Source of the DNA: Lysinibacillus sp. FSL K6-0232
GTDB lineage: Bacteria > Bacillota > Bacilli > Bacillales_A > Planococcaceae
NCBI RefSeq assembly: GCF_038008325.1
Contig: NZ_JBBOYW010000001.1
Coordinates: 1,788,001-1,852,000 of the forward strand
Reading direction: 5' to 3'
Length of the DNA: 64,000 bases
The translations under genes and the position numbers were made by a program. This document shows, piece after piece, positions 33,908 to 42,200 of the stretch (position 1 is its first letter; every line of letters starts with the position of its first letter). The notes under the pieces were generated by a model. It was not told the origin of the DNA and ran no database searches. It saw nothing but the letters and a program-made list of their open reading frames with translations.

Positions 33908-34093
33908 ATGTGTAAAAAAGAATATATTATTTATCAAGCTTTTAAATCAGGAAAATCTATTAAATTCCTGAGCAAGAAATATAATGTACCAAAAAATGAG
34001 ATTGAGAAGATAATACGCTACCATTTAATTGTCCCTTTTAGTTATAAGATATTTATTTTTTTATTAATCTTCTTCTATTTTAACTGCCTTTAA
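33908..34093 (+). CDS. Small protein: helix-turn-helix-like N-terminus plus membrane segment
   Basis: 61 aa; GAGGAG lies 10 nt before the ATG. The first 35 residues, with YQAFKSGKSIKFLSKKYNVP and EIEKIIRYH, look like a helix-turn-helix of the transposase/phage-regulator kind. The end is hydrophobic (YKIFIFLLIFFYFNCL), a single membrane helix. I do not recognise the family. It ends 110 nt before the type I-C cas3 gene but the cas promoter lies in between, so co-transcription is not implied. Could be a spurious ORF. Confidence 0.4.
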   Translation: MCKKEYIIYQAFKSGKSIKFLSKKYNVPKNEIEKIIRYHLIVPFSYKIFIFLLIFFYFNCL

Positions 34094-34154
34094 AAAACTC
34101 TGGGATTTTTAAAGGAAATTTACTAGTATTATGTTAATTTATTCTAAAAATACA

Positions 34155-34183
34155 TTGCTTTCCTAAAATAGCTATAGTATTCT
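34155..34183 (+). promoter_or_regulatory. Candidate promoter of the type I-C cas operon
   Basis: TTGCTT (34155-34160), 17 bp, TATTCT (34178-34183), placed 20 nt before the cas3 start codon. Confidence 0.5.
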
Positions 34184-34203
34184 AAAGAAAAGGAGTGGAA
34201 CAT

Positions 34204-36573
34204 ATGTTTTTAGCACATATTCGAGAGGCGGATTATGCTGAGCAAACAGTGCAACATCATTTAGAGGAAGTGGCACTTTTAGCCAGAGCATATGGAGAGC
34301 CAGCAGGTGTAGGAGCACATGCAGAGCTTGCTGGGCTTTTACATGACTTAGGGAAGTTTACCGAGGAATTTACTATTTATTTAAAGAATGCTGTTTTACA
34401 TAATGAAGTGGCTAGCAAGAAAATTGATCATTCTACAGCTGGTGCAAAATATTTATATGAACGATTTTATACTGGTGATGGTCCGCAAAAGCTTGTTGTG
34501 GAAACGGTGGGAATGGCTATTTTATCACACCATTCAGGGTTACAAAACTTTGCCCAGTTAGATTTAGAAATATCTGATTATATAAAACGAGTCGTAAAAA
34601 AAGATTTACCTTATTATAATAACGTCGTTCAAAATTTTGAAGCGATTGAGGGCAATAAGGAGCGTGTACAACGTTTAGTAAACGAAGCAACAGAGGAATG
34701 TCGTACGTTTTTTGAAAAAATAAAAACGAAAGCGCATTATAGTATTTATTTTAGCTATTTACAAAAGCTTGTTTTTAGTTGTTTGATTGATGCTGACCGC
34801 ACAAATACTAGGTGTTTTGAAGAAAATACATCGACAACAGTAGCAGATTATACAAGCGTATTTTTAAAAGGTTATGAACACCTCATGGAGCAAGTTAAAG
34901 AATGGAAAAAGAATAAGGAGCCGATTAATCAACTACGCACCTTGATGTCTGAAAATTGCGACTTATTAGCGATGCAACCCTCGTCAATTTATACTCTTTC
35001 GATTCCAACAGGTGGTGGCAAAACATTTGCTAGTTTGCGCTATGCTTTAAAACATGCCAAACAATATCAAAAAGCACGAATTATTTATATTGTACCTTAC
35101 ACAACGATTTTAGAGCAGAATGCACAAGCAGTGAAAAAAATCATCCAACAGCCACAAGCAGTTTTAGAACATCATGCAAATGTAGTAGATGATAAGGATA
35201 TTAATGAAAAACTTGATAAGGAGCAAGATTTTTATGGAGTCCCTTATCACAAAAAAATGCAATTAGGGCGAGATAATTGGGATTATCCTATTATATTTAC
35301 AACAATGGTACAGTTTTTAGATACTTTCTTTCAAAAAGGAACAAGGAAATCAAGAAGATTACATAATTTAACGAATGCCGTCATTATTTTTGATGAAGTA
35401 CAATCGGTTCCATATAAACATTTTAGTTTATTTAATACAGCACTGAATTTTTTGCATCATATCGGAAATAGCAGTGTAGTTTTATGTACAGCTACACAGC
35501 CAACTGTTGGCACAATGAAATATGCTATTGAATTGCGGGACAATGCTGAAATGGTTCCACAACTTACAGATACAGTAAAAGCCTTTGAACGTGTGACCAT
35601 CCATAATCATGTTACAACTGAGGGATATGACTCAAAAGAGCTGGCAATGTTTGTACAAAATATAATGGAAAAAAGACAATCTACATTAATCATTTTGAAC
35701 ACAAAAACTGCTGTACGTAAATTATATGAGGAACTAACATGTATACAAGAATATAAAGTGTATCACTTGAGCACATCCATGTGTCCTGCACATAGAAGCA
35801 AAATATTAAAAGAAATTAATGATTGTTTAGGGAAGGAACGAGTGATTTGTGTTAGTAGTCAATTGATTGAGGCTGGAGTAGATATTAGCTTTGAGGCAGT
35901 TGTTCGCTCTTTAGCAGGTTTAGATTCTATTGCACAGGCAGCGGGACGTTGTAATCGTCATAATGAGCAAGAAAGGGGCGATGTATATATTGTACGAGCC
36001 AAAGATGAAAGCTTAAAAAATCTCCCTGAAATCGCAGTAGGTGGGGAAGTGACAGCAAACTATATTTTGCGAAACGACGAGTATGCTACAGATATACTTA
36101 GTCCACAAGCAATCTCTCATTATTTTAGCCATTACGATAATTATGTAAAAACTAAAATAACATTAACCCCACCTAAATTAAAATATGAATTGATTAAGTT
36201 ACTTGAAAAAGATATACAATCGCCAGCAAGAGAGAATTTATCTTATGCATTATTTAAGACGTTAGAGCAACATTTTCAAGCGATTGATTCACCTACAAAG
36301 GCTGTTATTGTGCCTTTTGAGAAAGGGAATGATGTGATAGCTGCTTTAAATGAACCACAACTGAATTTAGTCAAATTTAATGAATTGTTGAAGGAAGCAC
36401 AGCAGTTTACTGTGAATTTATATGACACAGAATACAAATTGCTTCATCAACAAGGCTTATTAAAACCGCTATATTATGATTCGTTTTATTATTTAGATGA
36501 TAAGGCATATAGCACAGCTTTCGGCGTTTCAATTAAAGGAGAAGAAAAAATGGAAGATTATTCAGTTTATTAA
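34204..36573 (+). CDS. cas3: CRISPR-associated nuclease/helicase Cas3 (type I-C)
   Basis: 789 aa from the ATG at 34204, 8 nt after AAAGGAG; the GTG at 34195 overlaps that site. The N-terminal HD nuclease has LLHDLGKFTEEF, DHSTAGAKY and LSHHSGLQ. The helicase domain has Walker A SIPTGGGKTFAS, Walker B IIFDEVQSVP, motif III LCTATQPT and motif VI QAAGRCNRHNEQERGDV. Cascade recruits it to unwind and degrade target DNA. First gene of a seven-gene operon with short gaps or overlaps; all catalytic motifs are intact. Confidence 0.95.
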   Translation: MFLAHIREADYAEQTVQHHLEEVALLARAYGEPAGVGAHAELAGLLHDLGKFTEEFTIYLKNAVLHNEVASKKIDHSTAGAKYLYERFYTGDGPQKLVVETVGMAILSHHSGLQNFAQLDLEISDYIKRVVKKDLPYYNNVVQNFEAIEGNKERVQRLVNEATEECRTFFEKIKTKAHYSIYFSYLQKLVFSCLIDADRTNTRCFEENTSTTVADYTSVFLKGYEHLMEQVKEWKKNKEPINQLRTLMSENCDLLAMQPSSIYTLSIPTGGGKTFASLRYALKHAKQYQKARIIYIVPYTTILEQNAQAVKKIIQQPQAVLEHHANVVDDKDINEKLDKEQDFYGVPYHKKMQLGRDNWDYPIIFTTMVQFLDTFFQKGTRKSRRLHNLTNAVIIFDEVQSVPYKHFSLFNTALNFLHHIGNSSVVLCTATQPTVGTMKYAIELRDNAEMVPQLTDTVKAFERVTIHNHVTTEGYDSKELAMFVQNIMEKRQSTLIILNTKTAVRKLYEELTCIQEYKVYHLSTSMCPAHRSKILKEINDCLGKERVICVSSQLIEAGVDISFEAVVRSLAGLDSIAQAAGRCNRHNEQERGDVYIVRAKDESLKNLPEIAVGGEVTANYILRNDEYATDILSPQAISHYFSHYDNYVKTKITLTPPKLKYELIKLLEKDIQSPARENLSYALFKTLEQHFQAIDSPTKAVIVPFEKGNDVIAALNEPQLNLVKFNELLKEAQQFTVNLYDTEYKLLHQQGLLKPLYYDSFYYLDDKAYSTAFGVSIKGEEKMEDYSVY

Positions 36574-36585
36574 AGAGGTGAGAGG

Positions 36586-37311
36586 ATGCGCAATCAAATT
36601 GAATTTAAAGTATATGGTAAATATGCTTTATTTACAGACCCTGTTACACGTATTGGCGGTGAGAAATTTACCTATCAGATTCCAACATATCAAGCATTAA
36701 AGGGAATTACAGAATCTATATATTGGAAGCCAACAATTACTTGGTATATTGATGAAGTACGTGTTATGAATGCGATTCAAACAGAAGTAAAAGGGGTTCG
36801 CCCAATAAAGTATCAAGATGATTCCAATGATTTAGCTTACTATACGTATTTAAGAGAGCCAGTATATCATGTACGAGCTCACTTTGAATTCAATGAAAAC
36901 CGCCCTGATTTAGCATATGATCGAAACGAAGAGAAGCATCATAATATTGCTAAACGCTGTGTAAAACGAGGGGGGCGGCGTGATATTTACTTGGGAACGC
37001 GTGAATGTCAAGGTTATGTAGAATATTGCGAGTTTGACAGTGGTAGCGGGTTTTATGATAACTATGGGGAAATTAGCTTTGGACCAATGTTCCATGGCTT
37101 TACATACCCTGATGAAAATAGTACGGAAGAGCTTCAAGCTAGAATTTGGAGTCCTACAATGAGAGATGGGAAAGTTCAGTTTGTTCGACCAGAAGATTGT
37201 GAAATTATACGTTTGATTAGAAAAGGCTCTGTGAAGCCTTTTGAGGAAAATGTCAACCTTAAAAGTGTCGATGATGAATATGAAGAGATTTTTAAGGAGG
37301 TGAATCGATGA
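36586..37311 (+). CDS. cas5c: Cas5 (Cas5d/Cas5c), type I-C pre-crRNA endoribonuclease
   Basis: 241 aa. N-terminal [20 protein letters not shown] then [20 protein letters not shown], the type I-C Cas5 pattern in which Cas5 replaces Cas6 as the repeat-processing RNase. It cuts the repeat at the base of its hairpin and stays on the crRNA handle. 12 nt after cas3, with AGAGGTGAGAGG as ribosome site. Overlaps cas8c by 4 nt. Confidence 0.93.
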   Translation: MRNQIEFKVYGKYALFTDPVTRIGGEKFTYQIPTYQALKGITESIYWKPTITWYIDEVRVMNAIQTEVKGVRPIKYQDDSNDLAYYTYLREPVYHVRAHFEFNENRPDLAYDRNEEKHHNIAKRCVKRGGRRDIYLGTRECQGYVEYCEFDSGSGFYDNYGEISFGPMFHGFTYPDENSTEELQARIWSPTMRDGKVQFVRPEDCEIIRLIRKGSVKPFEENVNLKSVDDEYEEIFKEVNR

Positions 37312-39203
37312 ACTGGATGCAACAATTAGAACAAGTCTATAGTAATAACGAAAAATATGTTGGGGAATTTGAAGAAAGATACCAACAACGTATTACATTA
37401 TTACCTGTATCTCATATGATGCAAAACGCACAAATTGAAATTCTTCTTAGTCCAGAAGGTAACTTTATTGAGGCAAAGGTTGTTCATAAAGAGCATGCAA
37501 GAACAATAGTCCCCGTTACACTAGCCTCTGCTAATCGAACAAGCGCGAGTGCACCGCATTTCTTACATGATAAGTTAGCTTATGTTGCTGGAGATTATGT
37601 AGCATTTGGCGGCAATGAGAAGCGTGCTGCTTATTACAACGATTATATTAATCAAATGCAGCTATGGGTGAATGATAGGCATGTGCCACAGCGTGTACAA
37701 GCAATTTATGATTATGTGAAAAAGGGCACAGTAATAGCAGACTTAGTACGAGAAAAAGTATTGCTTGTAGATAATCAAAATAAAATTATGACGAAATGGA
37801 CAGATAAAGAAAAGCCATTAATTTTTCAAGTAGTGGCTGGTGATGTACTTGATGCCTTTGTTCGTTTTGATGTGCTACATACAACATATGATGAGCCTGC
37901 TGTATGGGAAGATAAAAAGCTTTTTGATGCCTATATTGCATTTTTCAATCAACATTATTTAGAAGAACAAGACGTTTGTTATATTACTGGTCGACAAGTA
38001 GCTTTAACCTCTCAACATGGCGCACGTATAAGAAATGCAGGAGATATGTCAAAATTAATATCTTCTAATGACAGTGTAGGGTACACATATAGGGGTCGTT
38101 TTGCGAAACCAAGTGAAGCTGTTCAAATAGGTTATGAGGTTTCTCAAAAGGCACATCATGCATTACGATGGTTGATGCAAAGGCAGAGCATGTATATAGA
38201 TTCGCGCTATTTCATCACTTTTGGTATTGAAAATCCTACTATTATTGATCCGTTTGAAAGTTCAATTGGTTTAATTTCATCTAGTACAAATAAAAAATAT
38301 ACCGCTGAAATAGAAGCGGATGCCCTACATCAAGCCATTAAGGGTTACAAAAATCAATTAACGAAAGACAAGGTAAAAAATATTATTGTAATAGCAATGG
38401 ACGCCGCTACATCAGGACGTTTAGCGATTGTTTATTACCAACAGTTTCATACAGATTTATTTTTAGACAATATAGAGCATTGGCACAACACATGCAAATG
38501 GCTTCAGTTTATAAAAGATGAAGAAACAAAGAAGGTATTGCGCATTGAAGGAACGCCCTCTACTTACCGAATTGTAGAGGCTGTTTATGGAAGTAAAGCA
38601 GATCCGAGAATTAAAAAACAACTGTATACACGTTTATTGCCATGTATTGTAGAAAAAAAGCCTATACCTATGGATATAATTCGATTGATTTTTAATCGCA
38701 TTAAAAATCCTGCTAGCTTTAAAAATTTAACAGAATCTTGGGAAGGGGTACTTAATGTTGCCTGTGCATTAGTATTGAAATTACATGAAGGGGAGGGATA
38801 CACAATGGCATTACAAAAGGACAATGTAACACGTGACTATTTATTCGGTCGCCTATTAGGAGTAGCAGAAGTGATGGAGAAGCGAATTTTAGAAGATCGT
38901 GAGAAAGGCAAAAAAGATAAGGATAGAAGATCTACGAATGCAACGCGTTATTTCAATGCATTTATACAAAATCCTGCTCGCACTTGGTTGGTAATACGTC
39001 GCCAGCTACAACCTTATTTTATGAGACAAGCAATTGATGTCGAGTATTATGCCATGTTACTCCAACAAATTGAAGATCAAATTACACCTGAGCGAATGAA
39101 TAATCAACAACTAAGTCCATTATTTATACTTGGCTATAGCAGTCAAATCCAAGATATGTACAAAAAAAAGGAGGATGTATCAAATGACAATATTGAAGAA
39201 TAA
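37308..39203 (+). CDS. cas8c: Cas8c (Csd1), large subunit of type I-C Cascade
   Basis: 631 aa, somewhat longer than many Csd1 proteins (about 560-600). Family landmarks are [20 protein letters not shown], then [11 protein letters not shown]-like [13 protein letters not shown] and [16 protein letters not shown], and a C-terminal region [19 protein letters not shown] that also yields the small subunit (Cas11c) by internal translation in other type I-C systems. It recognises the PAM and the target strand. Overlaps cas5c by 4 nt and cas7 by 20 nt. Confidence 0.93.
   Translation: MNWMQQLEQVYSNNEKYVGEFEERYQQRITLLPVSHMMQNAQIEILLSPEGNFIEAKVVHKEHARTIVPVTLASANRTSASAPHFLHDKLAYVAGDYVAFGGNEKRAAYYNDYINQMQLWVNDRHVPQRVQAIYDYVKKGTVIADLVREKVLLVDNQNKIMTKWTDKEKPLIFQVVAGDVLDAFVRFDVLHTTYDEPAVWEDKKLFDAYIAFFNQHYLEEQDVCYITGRQVALTSQHGARIRNAGDMSKLISSNDSVGYTYRGRFAKPSEAVQIGYEVSQKAHHALRWLMQRQSMYIDSRYFITFGIENPTIIDPFESSIGLISSSTNKKYTAEIEADALHQAIKGYKNQLTKDKVKNIIVIAMDAATSGRLAIVYYQQFHTDLFLDNIEHWHNTCKWLQFIKDEETKKVLRIEGTPSTYRIVEAVYGSKADPRIKKQLYTRLLPCIVEKKPIPMDIIRLIFNRIKNPASFKNLTESWEGVLNVACALVLKLHEGEGYTMALQKDNVTRDYLFGRLLGVAEVMEKRILEDREKGKKDKDRRSTNATRYFNAFIQNPARTWLVIRRQLQPYFMRQAIDVEYYAMLLQQIEDQITPERMNNQQLSPLFILGYSSQIQDMYKKKEDVSNDNIEE
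38805..39203 (+). CDS. Possible internally translated small subunit Cas11c
   Basis: Within cas8c, GAAGGGGAGGGATACACAATG places a good ribosome site (GGGGAGGG) before an in-frame ATG at 38805, giving a peptide of about 132 aa starting [20 protein letters not shown]. In type I-C systems the small subunit is known to arise by internal translation of the cas8c 3' end. This fits in position and length; not proven here. Confidence 0.6.
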   Translation: MALQKDNVTRDYLFGRLLGVAEVMEKRILEDREKGKKDKDRRSTNATRYFNAFIQNPARTWLVIRRQLQPYFMRQAIDVEYYAMLLQQIEDQITPERMNNQQLSPLFILGYSSQIQDMYKKKEDVSNDNIEE

Positions 39204-40065
39204 AATTGATTTTGCAGTGGTATTTACAGTAAATAAAGCAAATCCAAATGGCGATCCTTTAAATGGAAACCAGCCAAGACAGGATTTTAACGGTCACGGT
39301 GAAGTATCAGATGTTGCCATTAAGCGAAAGTTACGTAATCGCTTACAGGATGAAGAGGAATCTATTCTGGTACAATCGGATGAACGACGAACAGATAATC
39401 ATCGTAGTATCCGTGATCGAGTAGCTGCAGTGGAAGAGTTAAATAAAATCTTAACAAAAGGGAAGGGAACAAGTGAAGAAGAAGCATCTGCTGAAAAACT
39501 TGCTTGTGAACATTGGTATGATGTGCGCGCATTTGGACAAGTATTTGCATTCAAAGGCGATAAGCTGTCCTTAAGCGTTCGGGGTCCTGTATCTATTCAT
39601 GCTGCAACAAGCATTGAACCAGTAGATATTACAAGCATGCAGATTACAAAAAGCGTAAACTCCATTACCAATACAAAAGATCCAAGTCAAAAAACTTCTG
39701 ACACAATGGGTATGAAACATCGAGTTGACTTTGGTGTATATGTATTTTATGGCAGCATTAATCCACAATTAGCAGAGCGTACAGGCTTTACATATGAGGA
39801 TGCACAAAAATTGAAAGAAGCGCTTCGAACCCTGTTTGCAAATGACGCTTCTTCTGCACGTCCAGATGGTAGTATGGAAGTAAATAAATTATTTTGGTGG
39901 GAGCACAATTGTAAACTAGGACAATATTCATCTGCTAAGGTACATCGATCCGTGAAAATTGAGCGCATACAAGATAGTGATAAACCTTCGATTAAGGATT
40001 ACTCAATTAAGGCTGACGACACTGAGTTATCAGGGCTAGTTGCAGAAGAGTATGATGGCTTATAA
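39184..40065 (+). CDS. cas7c: Cas7 (Csd2), backbone subunit of type I-C Cascade
   Basis: 293 aa from the ATG at 39184, after AAAGGAGG; upstream in-frame codons lie inside cas8c. DFAVVFTVNKANPNGDPLNG is the N-terminal RRM with the GDP turn typical of Csd2, followed by GHGEVSDVAIKRKLRN. RGPVSIHAATSIEPV and TMGMKHRVDFGVYVFYGSI follow. It polymerises along the crRNA spacer. Overlaps cas4 by 14 nt. Confidence 0.95.
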   Translation: MTILKNKIDFAVVFTVNKANPNGDPLNGNQPRQDFNGHGEVSDVAIKRKLRNRLQDEEESILVQSDERRTDNHRSIRDRVAAVEELNKILTKGKGTSEEEASAEKLACEHWYDVRAFGQVFAFKGDKLSLSVRGPVSIHAATSIEPVDITSMQITKSVNSITNTKDPSQKTSDTMGMKHRVDFGVYVFYGSINPQLAERTGFTYEDAQKLKEALRTLFANDASSARPDGSMEVNKLFWWEHNCKLGQYSSAKVHRSVKIERIQDSDKPSIKDYSIKADDTELSGLVAEEYDGL

Positions 40066-40711
40066 TGAAGAACAATTTTTAATGTTGTCAGGCTTACAAC
40101 ATTTTGTCTTTTGTCGAAGACAATGGGCACTGATTCATATTGAACAAGTATGGGAAGATAATGTGCTTACTGTTGAAGGTAATACTTTACATGAAAAAGC
40201 AGATGATCCTTTTGTACGTGAGAAACGTGGGGATACAATCTATGTTCGAGCACTACCTATTCACTCATACACGTTAGGCATCAATGGTATTTGTGATATG
40301 GTAGAGTTTACAAAAACAACAAAAGGTATTACTTTAGCCAATGAAGATGGGCAATTTGCGGTGAAGCCGATTGAATATAAGAGGGGAGCGCCAAAAAAGC
40401 ATGATGCTGATATTGCGCAGCTCGTGGCTCAAGTGCTTTGTCTGGAGGAGATGCTTCAAACAACGATAGATGAAGCTGCACTATACTATCATGAAACAAG
40501 ACGACGAGAAATAGTGGAAATTACTGAAGAATGGCGTGATAAAGTAACAGCGATGATAAAAGAGATGCATCAATATTATGAACGCAAGTACACACCACGT
40601 GTAAAGACAGGAAAGCATTGTAAAAGTTGTTCTTTACAGCATATTTGTTTACCAGAGCTATTAAATAAAGAATCTGTACTTGCCTATATAGATAGGATGA
40701 CACGAGAATGA
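40052..40711 (+). CDS. cas4: Cas4, spacer-acquisition exonuclease
   Basis: 219 aa (adjacent ATGs at 40052 and 40055; the choice is open). FCRRQWALIHIEQVW carries the first iron-sulphur cysteine; KPIEYKRGAPKKHDADIAQL is the RecB-type catalytic core, and KHCKSCSLQHICLPE brings the remaining three cysteines of the 4Fe-4S cluster. With Cas1-Cas2 it selects PAM-containing prespacers. Overlaps cas7 and cas1. Confidence 0.93.
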   Translation: MMAYNEEQFLMLSGLQHFVFCRRQWALIHIEQVWEDNVLTVEGNTLHEKADDPFVREKRGDTIYVRALPIHSYTLGINGICDMVEFTKTTKGITLANEDGQFAVKPIEYKRGAPKKHDADIAQLVAQVLCLEEMLQTTIDEAALYYHETRRREIVEITEEWRDKVTAMIKEMHQYYERKYTPRVKTGKHCKSCSLQHICLPELLNKESVLAYIDRMTRE

Positions 40712-41739
40712 AGCGATTATTAAATATAGTTTATGTATCTCAGTCTGATGTATACCTTGCACTAAATGGAAAAAATCTTGTTTTACTAAAAGAAGGAGAA
40801 GAGCTTGGAAAAATACCAATACTAAATCTTGAGGGTATTTGTACGTTTGGTCATCAAGGTGCGAGTCCTGCTTTAATGGCTACATGTATGGAACAAAATA
40901 TAAGTCTAACTTTCTTTTCAAGTAGTGGACGTTTTCGTGGAAGATTGACAGGTGCTATTAATGGCAATGTAACATTACGTAAAAAACAGTATGAAGTATC
41001 AATGGACGAGTTAGAAAGTGCAGCAATAGCACGTCATATGATTGTTGGAAAGATTTATAATGCTGAGCAAAATTTGAAGCGTACGATACGTGACCATGCT
41101 TTACGTGTAAATACTGAACGTCTAACGCAAGTTGTTGAACGTTTAAAGCAGGCAAGAAAGTTGGCTTTTTCAATAACTAGTTTAGAAGAATTACGCGGTA
41201 TAGAAGGTAATGCTGCTAGTGCCTATTTTAGTGTTTTTGATGAATGTATTTTACAACAAAAAGAGGACTTTTATTACAAAGGTAGAAGTAGACGCCCTCC
41301 TCTGGATCGAGTAAATGCATTGTTATCATTAGCGTATTCTTTGCTTGCCTCTGAAACGGCTGCTGCGCTGGAAGGTGTAGGCTTAGATGCCTATGTAGGA
41401 TTTTTACATCGAGATCGCCCAGGACGAACATCACTTGCTTTAGATATAATGGAGGAATTGCGCCCTGTTATTGCTGAACGCTTTGTTTTAAAGCTTATTA
41501 ATCGTAAACAAATACAAGCTAGCGATTTTATTGTGAAAGAAAATGGTGCGGTTTTACTAAAGGATGATGCAAGAAGAAGCTTTTTTAAATTATGGCAAGA
41601 GGCTAAACAAGAACAGGTAACACATCCTTATTTAAAAGAAAAAATCCAATGGGGACTAGTCCCACATGTACAAGCCCTGTTGTTAGCCCGTTTTTTACGA
41701 GGGGATTTAGATGCATACCCTCCATTTTTAATAAGGTAG
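40708..41739 (+). CDS. cas1: Cas1 integrase (type I-C)
   Basis: 343 aa. Conserved metal ligands sit in LRGIEGNAASAYFSVFD (Glu), GFLHRDRPGRTSLALDIMEE (His) and the following acidic residue of DIMEELRPVIAERF. It forms the Cas1-Cas2 complex that inserts new spacers at the leader. Overlaps cas4 by 4 nt. Confidence 0.95.
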   Translation: MKRLLNIVYVSQSDVYLALNGKNLVLLKEGEELGKIPILNLEGICTFGHQGASPALMATCMEQNISLTFFSSSGRFRGRLTGAINGNVTLRKKQYEVSMDELESAAIARHMIVGKIYNAEQNLKRTIRDHALRVNTERLTQVVERLKQARKLAFSITSLEELRGIEGNAASAYFSVFDECILQQKEDFYYKGRSRRPPLDRVNALLSLAYSLLASETAAALEGVGLDAYVGFLHRDRPGRTSLALDIMEELRPVIAERFVLKLINRKQIQASDFIVKENGAVLLKDDARRSFFKLWQEAKQEQVTHPYLKEKIQWGLVPHVQALLLARFLRGDLDAYPPFLIR

Positions 41740-41749
41740 GTAGATTTCT

Positions 41750-42040
41750 ATGTTAGTTTTAGTAACTTATGATGTGCAAACAAGCACATCTGGTGGAGCA
41801 AAGCGTTTACGTCAAGTTGCCAAAAAATGTGGGGAATATGGCATACGTGTTCAAAATTCTGTGTTCGAGTGTGTTGTTGATGCTACGCAATACAAGCAAC
41901 TTCAGCTTGCACTTGAAGACATTATTGACCCAGAACGAGATAGTCTTCGATTCTATAACCTAGGCAATAAATATAACTCAAAGGTCATCCATATAGGTGC
42001 AAAAGAAACAATAGATGTAGCAGCACCACTTATATTTTAA
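41750..42040 (+). CDS. cas2: Cas2 (type I-C)
   Basis: 96 aa. MLVLVTYDVQTSTSGGAKRL has the ferredoxin-like first strand with the conserved Asp, and RVQNSVFECVVDATQY and DSLRFYNLGNKY complete the family pattern. Structural core of the integration complex. Last cas gene, 10 nt after cas1. Confidence 0.95.
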   Translation: MLVLVTYDVQTSTSGGAKRLRQVAKKCGEYGIRVQNSVFECVVDATQYKQLQLALEDIIDPERDSLRFYNLGNKYNSKVIHIGAKETIDVAAPLIF

Positions 42041-42042
42041 TT

Positions 42043-42083
42043 ACGCGAACCTCTAGTGCCCATAAAAACACTAAGAGGTTCGC
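42043..42083 (+). terminator. Long hairpin after cas2
   Basis: CGCGAACCTCTAGTG (42043-42057) pairs with CACTAAGAGGTTCGCG (42068-42083) with a single bulge. No T run follows (CAAAATTTTAG), so it is either an imperfect terminator or an RNA-stability element between cas operon and array leader. Confidence 0.5.
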
Positions 42084-42200
42084 GCAAAATTTTAGTACAT
42101 TCAATGGATTTTAGGATAAACTCTTCCTAAGATTTTTGTAATATGTTTTAATAATATCAATATATAGTTTGTAAAAAGATACTTTTAACTATATATTGCG
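42084..42200 (+). promoter_or_regulatory. CRISPR leader with array promoter
   Basis: AT-rich leader of about 117 nt. TTGTAA (42169-42174), 17 bp, TATATT (42192-42197) forms a good promoter whose start point would fall at or within the first repeat. Confidence 0.6.
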
